Origin: Prescottella defluvii
GTDB taxonomy: Bacteria > Actinomycetota > Actinomycetes > Mycobacteriales > Mycobacteriaceae
Assembly (NCBI RefSeq): GCF_000738775.1
Contig: NZ_JPOC01000009.1
Location: 1 to 64,000, forward strand
Length of the DNA: 64,000 bases
Direction: 5' to 3'
The stretch's first letter is position 1. Each line of letters begins with the position of its first letter. The translations under genes and the position numbers were made by a program. This document shows positions 37,696 to 46,019 of this stretch, piece by piece. The notes under the pieces are model-generated. The model did no database searches. It was not told where the DNA came from and saw only the letters and a list, made by a program, of their open reading frames with translations.

Positions 37696-39324
37696 TCACA
37701 GCGGCGACGAATGCCGCTTGGGCGTCGTCTGCGCCAGCTGATCCACGACGTGCGCGGTCGCCTCGGGCATCACCTTCTCCGACACCGACCGCAACCGCAG
37801 CGGATCCACCGTTTTCAGCGCGACCGCGGCCACGACCGCGACGAACGTGGCGAGCACGACGTGGAAGAAGGAGTACATGCCGAGGCCGCCGTCCGGCTGG
37901 AACACCAGCATCAGCCACGTCGACAGGCCCACGAGAATCTGCAGGGTCCGGGTCGACATCGCGAAGCCGGCACCGATCGACAGCGGCCACGAGTAGTACC
38001 AGGGCAGGGCGGCGGGGGAGAGGACGACGATCGCGACCAGGGCGACGAGCATGCCCATCACCGCGTCGCGCTCGGTCTTCCGGAACCGCCACCAAACCCA
38101 GACGAGGATCGCCACGAGAGCGACCATGCAGATCATGCGGGTGACGTCGAGGACCGGGCCCAGGCGTGCACCCGTGAACCATCCGGTGCCGACGGTGACG
38201 ATGTGGGCCATGATCGTCGGCAGCGACAACCAGTTGATGATCTTCGCGGAGCCCGACAGCGCGGTGAGCCAGCCGAGCCCGACACCGGCGGCCGCGGACG
38301 CCGCGGCGAAGACCGCCAAGAACACCGCGACACCGGTACCCGCGGTCTTGAAGAACGACGACAGCGGGGTGGCGGGTTCGCGGCCCTCGGCGAGCGCTTT
38401 GTCGCGTTCGTGGATCATCCAGATCCACACGATGAACGGCAACGCGATGCCCGCCATCGCCTTCACCGCGACACCGACAGCGATGATCGCGACCGCCGCG
38501 ACGTGCCGGCGGTCGAGGGCCAGCGTGATGCCGACGACCATGAGGCCGACCATCAGCAGTTCGTTGTGCACACCACCGATGAGGTGGATCAGGACCAGGG
38601 GATTGAGCACGGCCAGCCACAGGGCGATCGCCGGGTTGCCGCCGAGCTGGCGCGCCAGTCGCGGCAGCGCCCACATCAGCATCGCGAGCCCCGGCAGGAA
38701 CGCCAGTCGCAGCATCATCGTGCCCGCGACGACGTTGTCGCCGGTGATGGACGTGATGCCCTGGCCGATCAGCAACGACACCGGGCCGTACGGCGCGGTG
38801 GTGGTGGTCCAGACGTTGCTGACGTTGTCGAGCAACAGACCCGGATTGACCACCGGACCGACCGCGTACGGATCGAAGCCGTCGCGCAGCAGCGCCCCCT
38901 GCGCGAGGTAGGAGTATGCGTCGCGGCTGAACATCGGGACCGCGAGCAGCATCGGGGCGGTCCACATCGGGACCGTCCAGAGCAGCGCGCGGAGGCCGAC
39001 ACGCCCCTTGATCGTGGCTCGGCCGAGGCGCACCCACGCGGCGATCATCGCCAGGACGCCGCCCCAGATGACCATTGTCGACAGGGCGTAGCCGTGGCCG
39101 AACCGCAGCCACGACAGGCTCATGTCCTCGAGGAGCGGATCGTGGCGACGCACGCTTCCGGCGCCGAAGCCGCCGAACGTGATCATCACGGCGCCGGCGA
39201 ACCCGAGAACGGTCGCATGTCCCTCGGGGGTGCGCAGATAGTCGGCGCTCGAACGCAGCCAGGACCGCTCGGATACGGCGGTCTCGGATACGGCAGTGGT
39301 GTGGATTCCGGAAGAGGCCGACAT
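37696..39324 (-). CDS. mptA: Alpha-(1->6)-mannopyranosyltransferase MptA
   Basis: The roughly 542-residue polytopic GT-C enzyme extends the alpha-1,6-mannan core of lipomannan/LAM with polyprenyl-phosphate-mannose. About a dozen hydrophobic segments are seen. The motif MFSRDAYSYLAQGALLRDGFDPY carries the acidic catalytic region, and GGVHNELLMVGLM is conserved with Rv2174. I chose ATG at 39324 (MSASSGIHTT) because GGAGGAA lies 9 bases upstream; a start at 39459 would add 45 non-conserved residues. It lies between crtI and crtB, splitting what would otherwise be a carotenoid operon. Confidence 0.9.
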   Translation of the reverse strand: MSASSGIHTTAVSETAVSERSWLRSSADYLRTPEGHATVLGFAGAVMITFGGFGAGSVRRHDPLLEDMSLSWLRFGHGYALSTMVIWGGVLAMIAAWVRLGRATIKGRVGLRALLWTVPMWTAPMLLAVPMFSRDAYSYLAQGALLRDGFDPYAVGPVVNPGLLLDNVSNVWTTTTAPYGPVSLLIGQGITSITGDNVVAGTMMLRLAFLPGLAMLMWALPRLARQLGGNPAIALWLAVLNPLVLIHLIGGVHNELLMVGLMVVGITLALDRRHVAAVAIIAVGVAVKAMAGIALPFIVWIWMIHERDKALAEGREPATPLSSFFKTAGTGVAVFLAVFAAASAAAGVGLGWLTALSGSAKIINWLSLPTIMAHIVTVGTGWFTGARLGPVLDVTRMICMVALVAILVWVWWRFRKTERDAVMGMLVALVAIVVLSPAALPWYYSWPLSIGAGFAMSTRTLQILVGLSTWLMLVFQPDGGLGMYSFFHVVLATFVAVVAAVALKTVDPLRLRSVSEKVMPEATAHVVDQLAQTTPKRHSSPL

Positions 39325-39427
39325 CGGTGCAGGTTCCTCCCCCGGAAGGATCGTTCGGTGGCATCCGGCCGCGTCGTGACGGTCGGACAGCATGGGACGG
39401 GTAGTCAGTTTAGTGTGTCGCCGGCGA

Positions 39428-40981
39428 TTATCCGGCAAGCTCAGGATTCGACGGCCCACAGATTCGGTCGGCGGCGAGTTTTCCGGAGATCAGAACCGTC
39501 GGGACGCCGACGCCGGGCGTCGTGCCGGATCCCGCCAGAACGACGTTGGCCGGGCGTCGCAGCAGGTTACGCCGCCGAAAGGGCCCGGTCTGACGGAAGA
39601 CGTGGGCCGGCGCGAACGGGCTGCCCGCGGCCATGCCCTGTGCGGCCCACGTCACCGGCGTGTCCGTGTGATCAATGACATAGGCCGTCGAGACGCCGTC
39701 GTATCCGCGCGCCTCGAGCACCTGCAACAGTTCGCGGGTGTACGGCCCGGCCAGCGCTGACCAGTCGAGTGGGGCGCTGTCGAGGTTGGGACACGGCGCC
39801 AGCACCGACAGCGGTTCGTGTTCGACGCCGTCGCGGGTGACGACCAACCCTGGATCGGTCACCGCCGGTCGGGTGATCAGCAGCGACGGGTCGCTCATCA
39901 GGCGGCCGCGGCCGGGCCGGGCCGCGATCTCGGCGAACGTGCGCTCCCACTGCGCGCCGAAGTCGATCGTGTGGTGGTGCGCGGCGCCCCACCCGGCGGC
40001 GACGGCGCGGGGGACGGTGCCGTGCAGCACGACCGCCGACGGCGAGATCCGCTGACGCCGGACGCGGCGGGTCGCGAGCAGGTCGTCGACGATCGGCAGG
40101 TCCGGGGTCAGGACCAGGGCATCGCACGGGAACGACCGGCCGTCGGCGGTGCGCACGGCCCGCACCCGGTCGCCGGTCCGCTCGACACCGGTCACATCGG
40201 CGCCCAGATGCAGGGTGCCGCCGGCCGAGGTGAACGCGTCGGCCATCGATTCGGAGATCGTGCGCATCCCACCCTCGGGGAACGACACCCCGAGCGAGGT
40301 GTCCATGTGCGCGATGGCGCCGTACACCGCGAGCGCCTTCGCGGGCGCCACCCCCGCGTACAGGGCCTGGAACGTGAAGATCCGCCGCAGCCGCGGGTCG
40401 GTGACCCGCCGGGCGACCTGACCGCCGAGCCGGCCGAAGCCGCCCGCCGCGACCAGCCGCGCCAGGTCGGTCGCCGACTTCCGGGTCGAGAACAGATCCA
40501 GCGGCGAGTCGAAGTTCGCGTCGATGAACGTGTCGAACTCCGCGTCGAACACCCGTGCCAGCCACCGCCGCAGGTCCAGGTAGCGCCGGGCCTCCTCCGG
40601 CCCGCACGCCCGGGTGACCTCGGCGACCATCCGCTCCGGATCGGAGTGCACGTCGATCGCCGAGCCGTCCGCGAACCGCGCGTGGTAGGCGGGCGTCAAC
40701 CGGCGCAACCGCAGTGGCGGCGTCGTCGTGTCGAAGTCCGCGCCGACCGCGGCCAGCGCATCGCGCACCAGTTCGGGCATCGTCAACACCGTCGCGCCGT
40801 TGTCGATCACGTACCCGGGACCGCGGTACACCCCGACGCGCCCACCGGGGTGGTCGGCGCGTTCGAGGAGCGTCACGTCCCGGCCGCGCCCCCGCAGATG
40901 CAACGCCGCCGACAGTCCCGCGAGCCCGGCGCCGACGACCACGACCCGGTCGGTGCGGCCCGGAACGGTGCGTACAGCCAC
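39428..40981 (-). CDS. crtI: Phytoene desaturase (CrtI type)
   Basis: The 517-residue FAD enzyme introduces double bonds into phytoene. It has an N-terminal dinucleotide fold (VVVVGAGLAGLSAALHLRG, ERADHPGGRVGVY), the YVIDNGATVLTMPEL substrate region, AIAHMDTSLGVSFPEGGM, and the bacterial CrtI C-terminal signature VVLAGSGTTPGVGVPTVLISGK. It starts with GTG at 40981, 5 bases after the idsA2 stop, so the two are likely translated together. The carotenoid product cannot be told from sequence; a lycopene- or neurosporene-type product is expected for the family. Confidence 0.9.
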   Translation of the reverse strand: MAVRTVPGRTDRVVVVGAGLAGLSAALHLRGRGRDVTLLERADHPGGRVGVYRGPGYVIDNGATVLTMPELVRDALAAVGADFDTTTPPLRLRRLTPAYHARFADGSAIDVHSDPERMVAEVTRACGPEEARRYLDLRRWLARVFDAEFDTFIDANFDSPLDLFSTRKSATDLARLVAAGGFGRLGGQVARRVTDPRLRRIFTFQALYAGVAPAKALAVYGAIAHMDTSLGVSFPEGGMRTISESMADAFTSAGGTLHLGADVTGVERTGDRVRAVRTADGRSFPCDALVLTPDLPIVDDLLATRRVRRQRISPSAVVLHGTVPRAVAAGWGAAHHHTIDFGAQWERTFAEIAARPGRGRLMSDPSLLITRPAVTDPGLVVTRDGVEHEPLSVLAPCPNLDSAPLDWSALAGPYTRELLQVLEARGYDGVSTAYVIDHTDTPVTWAAQGMAAGSPFAPAHVFRQTGPFRRRNLLRRPANVVLAGSGTTPGVGVPTVLISGKLAADRICGPSNPELAG

Positions 40982-40986
40982 GACGG

Positions 40987-42108
40987 TCAGGCGTCCCGGC
41001 GGGTGACGGCGATCGCCATCTCCCGCAGCTGCCGCTTGCCCTCGTCGGTCGCGGTGCTGCCGTCGAGCGCCGCGAATGCGCTGGCCGTCAGTTCGGAGAT
41101 GCGGCGTTCAGCGTCGTCGACGGCGCCGAGATCGGTGATCACGGTGCGCAGACGCGCGACCTGCGCGTCCGACAGGTCGGTGCCGATCGACTCCCGCAGC
41201 AGCGCCGCGATCGACGGGTCGGACCGATCGGCGCGCTGCAACGCCTCCGCGAACAACACGGTGCGCTTGCCCGCGCGCAGGTCGTCGCCGGACGGCTTGC
41301 CGGTGACCTCGGGGTCACCGAAGACCCCGAGCAGATCGTCGCGGAGCTGGAACGCGATGCCGATGTCGGTGCCGAACCGGCGGTAGGCCTCGATCAGGGC
41401 GTCGTCGGCCCCGGCCAGCGCCGCACCCAGGTGGAGCGGGCGTTCGATCGTGTACGCGGCCGTCTTGAACCGATTGACGCGCAGCGCGGCCTCGATGGAC
41501 TCGTCGGCGCTCACCTCGCCGCTGATGTCCAGGAACTGGCCGCCGAGGACCTCGGTCCGCATCGCCGACCACACGGGGGAGACCCGCGCGAGGGCCTCCG
41601 GCGCGAGCCCCGACTCACGGACCATGTCGTCGGCCCAAGCCAGGGCGAGGTCGCCGAGCAGGATCGCGACGGCCCGGCCGTACTCCGCGCTGCCGCCGCT
41701 CCACTGCTGCGCGCTGTGCTTGTCGGCGAACTCGATGTGCACGGTGGGGAATCCCCGGCGCGTGGTCGACGCGTCGATGATGTCGTCGTGCACCAGGGCG
41801 CACGCCTGCACCAGTTCGAGCGCGGACGCGCTCCGCAGCGCCGCGTCCGCCTGCGGGCCGTCGGGGTCCCCACCGGCACCGAGCCAGCCCATCCACGCGA
41901 AGGCCGGACGCACCCGCTTGCCGCCACGCAGGACGAAGCTCTCGAGGGTCGCGACGGCGGTCTCGTAGCCGCCGCCGACCGCCCGGATCGTGTCGGACCG
42001 CGACGCGAAGAACTCGCGGAGGGCACCTTCGACGAGGTCGGTGAGCGGTGGGATGGACCGGGAAGGGCGAGCGGACTCGCCGGCTCCAGCGGACAGGGCA
42101 GCCTCCAA
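40987..42108 (-). CDS. idsA2: Polyprenyl (geranylgeranyl) diphosphate synthase
   Basis: The roughly 373-residue enzyme belongs to the trans-prenyltransferase family. The first aspartate motif DDIID is at 108-112 (ALVHDDIIDASTTRRG) and the second, DD, at 257-258 (FQLRDDLLGVFGD), followed by GKPSGDDLRAGKRT. It corresponds to Rv2173 (idsA2) next to mptA. Here it probably supplies GGPP for crtB. The start is uncertain: no ATG/GTG precedes the conserved part, and TTG at 42108 (LEAALSAGAG) is the best codon. The very long open frame upstream runs antisense to metF and is rejected. Confidence 0.88.
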   Translation of the reverse strand: MEAALSAGAGESARPSRSIPPLTDLVEGALREFFASRSDTIRAVGGGYETAVATLESFVLRGGKRVRPAFAWMGWLGAGGDPDGPQADAALRSASALELVQACALVHDDIIDASTTRRGFPTVHIEFADKHSAQQWSGGSAEYGRAVAILLGDLALAWADDMVRESGLAPEALARVSPVWSAMRTEVLGGQFLDISGEVSADESIEAALRVNRFKTAAYTIERPLHLGAALAGADDALIEAYRRFGTDIGIAFQLRDDLLGVFGDPEVTGKPSGDDLRAGKRTVLFAEALQRADRSDPSIAALLRESIGTDLSDAQVARLRTVITDLGAVDDAERRISELTASAFAALDGSTATDEGKRQLREMAIAVTRRDA

Positions 42109-42249
42109 GTTGAGTACGGAACCGGCGCGCGGCGATGACCGACGCGGGTACGGCTCGACACCACCATAGTGGTCGCACGGAAGTGGGGGCCGCCGGTGCG
42201 GACGCAGCGCGATGCGGGGGAAACCGGGTGGCCAACCTATGCTGGATCG

Positions 42250-43230
42250 GTGACATTCGATGCCGTTCGGGGGCGCAACAGCGCGGGTTGGGAGACCCAG
42301 ACCCCATCGATCGTGGACCGGATCAGCTCGTCGGAATCTTCCCAGCGTGGCCGGATACCCTTCTCCGTCGAGTTCTCGCCGCCTCGTGACGAGGCCGCCG
42401 AGGCGCGTCTGTGGCGCGCGGTCCGCGAGTTCGAGCGGCTCGGTCCGGCGTTCGTGTCCATGACCTACGGCGCGGGCGGCTCGACGCGGGACCGCACGGT
42501 CCGGGTCACCGGCCAGCTCGCGGAGGACACCACGCTGCTCCCGGTGGCGCACCTGACCGCCGTGGGGCACAGCATCGACGAACTGCGGGCGATGTGCGGT
42601 GCATACGCCGATCGCGGCATCAGCAACATCCTCGTGCTCCGAGGGGACCCGCCCGGCGATCCGCTGGGCGAATGGGTCAAGCATCCCGACGGCGTCGAGT
42701 ACGCCGAGGACCTGGTCCGTCTCGTTCGGGACATGGGCGACTTCCACGTGGGTGTGGCCTCGTTCCCGGAGGGCCACTACCGGGCGCCCGACCTCGAGCA
42801 CGACACGAAGTACCTCGTGTCCAAGCTGCGGGCCGGCGCCGAGTACTCGATCACCCAGATGTTCTTCGACGTCGACGACTATCTGCGACTGCGCGACCGC
42901 GTAGTGGCCTTCGACCGCGAGCAGGGTGAGAAGCCGATCATCCCCGAGATCATGCCGATCACGTCGTTGCGCTCGGCCCGGCGCAGTCTGGAACTGTCCG
43001 GCTCGAGTCTGCCTCCGGCACTGGAGGAGCGGCTCACCCGAGCAGCGGGCGACGGTCCGGAGGAGAACCGTGCGGCGGTGCGCGAGATCGGCATCGAGGT
43101 CGCGACCGAGATGAGCGAGCGGCTGATCGCCGAGGGAGCGCCGTGCCTGCACTTCATCACCCTCAACTTCGCGCGGGCCACCGGCGAGGTGCTGGCGAAC
43201 CTGGGAATGTCGGCGTCGACCACGGTGTGA
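42250..43230 (+). CDS. metF: Methylenetetrahydrofolate reductase
   Basis: The roughly 326-residue flavoprotein reduces 5,10-methylene-THF to 5-methyl-THF for methionine synthesis. It has the TIM-barrel markers FSVEFSPPRDEAAEARL (catalytic Glu), FVSMTYGAGGSTRDRT, PVAHLTAVGHS, ILVLRGDPPGD, VASFPEGHY and the QMFFDVDDYLR segment. GTG at 42250 gives VTFDAVRGRN; GTG at 42169 is less likely because it overlaps the divergent idsA2 leader. It is divergent from idsA2 and convergent with the GT2 gene. Confidence 0.92.
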   Translation: MTFDAVRGRNSAGWETQTPSIVDRISSSESSQRGRIPFSVEFSPPRDEAAEARLWRAVREFERLGPAFVSMTYGAGGSTRDRTVRVTGQLAEDTTLLPVAHLTAVGHSIDELRAMCGAYADRGISNILVLRGDPPGDPLGEWVKHPDGVEYAEDLVRLVRDMGDFHVGVASFPEGHYRAPDLEHDTKYLVSKLRAGAEYSITQMFFDVDDYLRLRDRVVAFDREQGEKPIIPEIMPITSLRSARRSLELSGSSLPPALEERLTRAAGDGPEENRAAVREIGIEVATEMSERLIAEGAPCLHFITLNFARATGEVLANLGMSASTTV

Positions 43231-43260
43231 CGACGTCCTCTGACGTCCTCTGACGTCCCC
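43231..43260. repeat. Three tandem 10-base repeats between metF and the GT2 gene
   Basis: The unit YGACGTCCTC occurs three times directly after the metF stop (last copy TGACGTCCCC) and fills nearly the whole 35-base gap. Its function is unknown. There is no hairpin here, unlike other convergent junctions in the window. Confidence 0.6.
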
Positions 43261-43265
43261 CGGCA

Positions 43266-44417
43266 TCAGCCGATCGGCCGGTCCTTCCACCGCAGCCCGC
43301 CGCGGCGGAGGCCGCGGTGGGAGGCCGCGGTGAGGCCGATCAGTCCGACGATCGACACCGGGTGGGCGGCCGCGTCCAGCAGGTCGCCCCGGTCGGGTCG
43401 ACGACCCGTCTCGACTGCTCGCGCGGCCAGCCGTGAGGCGGCCGCTGCGAGATAGCCCGCAGCCCCCCACCGGCGAGTGCTGCCTCGACCGAACAGCATT
43501 GCCGCCGGCGGCACCAGATAGGTCAGTGCGGCCGCGGCGGCGACGGCCGTCGATCCGGCGGCGGAACCGTATGCCGTCCACAGCCAGCGGGTGTGTCCGG
43601 CGCGCAGCGCGCCGGAATCGGTGTACATCCGGCAACTGGCCCTGTCCTGCGCGGCGACCACCGCGGTCCGTCCGCCGTGGCGTCGCACCGCCCGGGCGAT
43701 GTCGAGATCCTCGGTGAGGCTGTCGGCGACGACGGCGTGCCCGCCCATCCGGAAGTAGGCGGCGGCGTCGAACACGAGGAACTGCCCGCACGCCACCGCC
43801 GTCGACGGCCGGCGGCTGCCGTTGGCGAGCCGGACCGGCAGCATCGAGAACCACGACCAGCACAGCAGCGGCTGGATGAGGCGTTCGGTCGCGGTCACGG
43901 CGTCCTGCCGGGGCCACGGGCAGACGAGATCGGTGCCGGTGCGGCGCAACGCGGTCACGGCGGCCGCGACGGCGTCCGGGGCCAGTCGCACGTCGGCGTC
44001 GAGAAAGACCAGCACACCCGGTCGGGTGGGATCGACCAGTCGGGCCGCGTGTTCGGCGGCCGTCCGGCAGGCGGCGGTCTTGCCCAGCCACCCGGCGGCC
44101 GGTGGCGTCGTGGAGCGGATCAGCGCGAATCGGCTGTCCCCGTCGAACGCGTGTTCGGCGATCCGGGCCGTCGCATCGGTGGAGTCGTCGTCGAGGACGA
44201 TCACCCGCAGGGTGCCGAGGAGGATCTGGCCGCGCAGATCCGTGACGAGTCCGGCGATCCGGTCCGCCTCGTTGCGGGCCGGCACCACGACCGTCACCGA
44301 TTCGTCCACCGGTTCGGCGTGCATGCGGGGCAGCCCGGCCACATTCGCGGCGCTGACCGCGGCCGCGGCGAGCGCGAGTCCGGCGCCCACACGGGTCGCG
44401 ACGGCGGGTGTTCCCAC
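43266..44417 (-). CDS. Family 2 glycosyltransferase, membrane anchored
   Basis: The roughly 383-residue protein has a GT2 (GT-A) domain: VTVVVPARNEADRIAGL, IVLDDDSTDAT, GWLGKTAAC, VFLDADVRLAPDAV (DxD region), SLTEDLDIARAVRRHGG. Hydrophobic segments flank it at both ends. With the CruF-like and CrtI-like genes downstream in the same orientation, it is a good candidate for a carotenoid or polyprenol glycosyltransferase, though the acceptor cannot be read from sequence. The start is placed at GTG 44417; no strong ribosome site is visible. Confidence 0.78.
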   Translation of the reverse strand: MGTPAVATRVGAGLALAAAAVSAANVAGLPRMHAEPVDESVTVVVPARNEADRIAGLVTDLRGQILLGTLRVIVLDDDSTDATARIAEHAFDGDSRFALIRSTTPPAAGWLGKTAACRTAAEHAARLVDPTRPGVLVFLDADVRLAPDAVAAAVTALRRTGTDLVCPWPRQDAVTATERLIQPLLCWSWFSMLPVRLANGSRRPSTAVACGQFLVFDAAAYFRMGGHAVVADSLTEDLDIARAVRRHGGRTAVVAAQDRASCRMYTDSGALRAGHTRWLWTAYGSAAGSTAVAAAAALTYLVPPAAMLFGRGSTRRWGAAGYLAAAASRLAARAVETGRRPDRGDLLDAAAHPVSIVGLIGLTAASHRGLRRGGLRWKDRPIG

Positions 44418-44427
44418 TAGCGAGGGT

Positions 44428-45159
44428 TCACCGGCTCGTCGTCTCGAGCTGGTCCTCACGGCGCGGCCCGGACGGGGTGTTGCGGTTGCGGGTGGCCCAC
44501 GCCATCCCGCCCACGATCGCCGCGACGGCGATCGTGACACCCGCCGCCATGCCGGCCCATCCGGCGAAACTGCGGGTCTTGGGGTCGGCGTAGCGGACCT
44601 CGGCGCGCAGCGTGCTGACCTCGCCGGCCGGGAGTTTCCAGGTGATGGTCGAATCGCCCTCACGCGTGCCGTTGGTGGTGCCGACGCGGGCCGGGAACGC
44701 GATCGTGAACTGTACGTCGGTGCCCTGGGCGGGAACGTTCTCGAGATCGATCCGGCCGCTGAGGCTCACCAGGTCACCGGCCCGCTGCAGGGACAACTGC
44801 AGTGCCCCGCCGGTCTGCCCCGACATCCCGCCGAGATCCTGGACGTCGCCGAACGAGAGCCCGCTGAAGAACGCCTCGGTCCCGACGTATCCGTCCTTCT
44901 GGTACTCCTGCACCCGGACCCGGTTGGTGAGCGACGGGGGCGGGGTCAGCTGGGGGCCCTTGTCGTTCTCGTCCCGGGGGACGGTGGCCGCCACGATCTG
45001 CCCCGACACCTTGTCGTCGGCGGACACGCCCATCGAGACCTGCACGCGCAGGCATCCCGCCAGCAGCGGCACGGTGATCAGCGCCAGCGCCACGGTCGAG
45101 AACAGACGACGGAACCGGGTACGTGACGGTAAGGGTGTGGGCGAATGCACAGGGGACAT
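44428..45159 (-). CDS. lppM: LppM family lipoprotein (DUF3153)
   Basis: The roughly 243-residue lipoprotein has a signal peptide ending in the lipobox LLAGC (Cys36), a beta-rich extracytoplasmic domain (RVQVSMGVSADDKVSGQIVAA ends within the DUF3153 region, WKLPAGEVSTLRAEVRYADP), and a C-terminal membrane helix (GMAAGVTIAVAAIVGGMAW). It matches Rv2171 LppM, which is linked to mannolipid/phagosome phenotypes in M. tuberculosis. ATG at 45159 is preferred; GTG at 45150 is possible. It sits between GT2 and the CruF-like gene on the same strand. Confidence 0.86.
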   Translation of the reverse strand: MSPVHSPTPLPSRTRFRRLFSTVALALITVPLLAGCLRVQVSMGVSADDKVSGQIVAATVPRDENDKGPQLTPPPSLTNRVRVQEYQKDGYVGTEAFFSGLSFGDVQDLGGMSGQTGGALQLSLQRAGDLVSLSGRIDLENVPAQGTDVQFTIAFPARVGTTNGTREGDSTITWKLPAGEVSTLRAEVRYADPKTRSFAGWAGMAAGVTIAVAAIVGGMAWATRNRNTPSGPRREDQLETTSR

Positions 45160-45182
45160 CGTGCCAGGCACGGGTAGTCGTG

Positions 45183-46019
45183 TCAGGCGGTAGGGGTGTT
45201 GTGCAGTTCGGCCCGGCGTGTGCGTACCAGGCGGGCGAGCAGCGGCACACCCAGTACCCCCATCGCGACGGCACCGTAGACAGCCGAATACCGCAATTCG
45301 GGCGCGTCGAGGAACACCGCGTGGGCCAGCGCCGATCCGAGCCACGTCCACAGGAAGAGCGCGGTGGGGACCGCGTCGTCGCGGGGCGACGGCGATCGCG
45401 GACCACGACGGTCCATGAGTCTGTCCATGAGGGTGACGAGCACCGCCATCGTGAGGGCGACGACGACCCAGCCCGCGTAGTTGGTGAGCGGAATGTGTTC
45501 GACGCCGGGAAGTCCGGCATCGGTGACGCACCAGCGCCATTGGCCGTCGGCGACCATCTGCGGATCGAGGTACAGGTCCCAGCCGACGACGCCGATCGTC
45601 GTGAGGACGACGCGGAACGGCCGGGACCGGGTCAGCCGCGACGCGACGCACCACACCGGGTAGAAGCCCGCAGTCCACGCGAACGGCACCACCAGCGGCA
45701 CGTCGGCGACGGCCCAGCCGAGCCGCCCGACTGCGTACTCGTAGCAGCCGTACGGGATGCCCGTCGCGGTGCCGACCACCTCGGACGCCAGGCCGATCCC
45801 GGCCGTCACCGCGACCATCCCGGCAGCCCACCGGCCACCCCGCACGGCCCCGGCGTGCGTGATGGAGGCGGCGGCCAGCAGCGCGACCACCGCGACCGTC
45901 ACCGTGTCCCGGGATTCGCCGTGTACCAGCGGATAGACGATCTGCGCGGCGACCGCGGCCACCGCGAGTGCCGCCGAGGCGCGCAGCAGGACCGTTCTCG
46001 GCGGCGTCGGCGCGGTCAT
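45183..46019 (-). CDS. Carotenoid biosynthesis protein, CruF/DUF422 family
   Basis: The 278-residue membrane protein has seven or so helices. DUF422/CruF motifs are visible: ASEVVGTATGIPYGCYEY, VPLVVPFAWTAGFYPVW, VVGWDLYLDPQMVADGQWRW and PLTNYAGWVVVALTM. Family members hydrate carotenoid ends (CruF, bisanhydrobacterioruberin hydratase). ATG at 46019 overlaps the stop of the upstream CrtI-like gene (ATGA), so the pair is translationally coupled. It probably modifies the carotenoid made by the crtE/I/B gene products. Confidence 0.88.
   Translation of the reverse strand: MTAPTPPRTVLLRASAALAVAAVAAQIVYPLVHGESRDTVTVAVVALLAAASITHAGAVRGGRWAAGMVAVTAGIGLASEVVGTATGIPYGCYEYAVGRLGWAVADVPLVVPFAWTAGFYPVWCVASRLTRSRPFRVVLTTIGVVGWDLYLDPQMVADGQWRWCVTDAGLPGVEHIPLTNYAGWVVVALTMAVLVTLMDRLMDRRGPRSPSPRDDAVPTALFLWTWLGSALAHAVFLDAPELRYSAVYGAVAMGVLGVPLLARLVRTRRAELHNTPTA

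Noticed and set aside
43231-43260. Tandem GACGTC-containing repeat as a terminator or operator
   Set aside because: It is a direct repeat without a stable hairpin and lies between convergent stops, so an operator is unlikely. It is kept only as a simple repeat.
42109-44091. Very long minus-strand open frame that would extend idsA2 to about 1034 residues
   Set aside because: The extra part is antisense to metF and part of the GT2 region, is Arg/Gly/Pro-rich, and has no prenyltransferase features. It is a shadow of high GC content.
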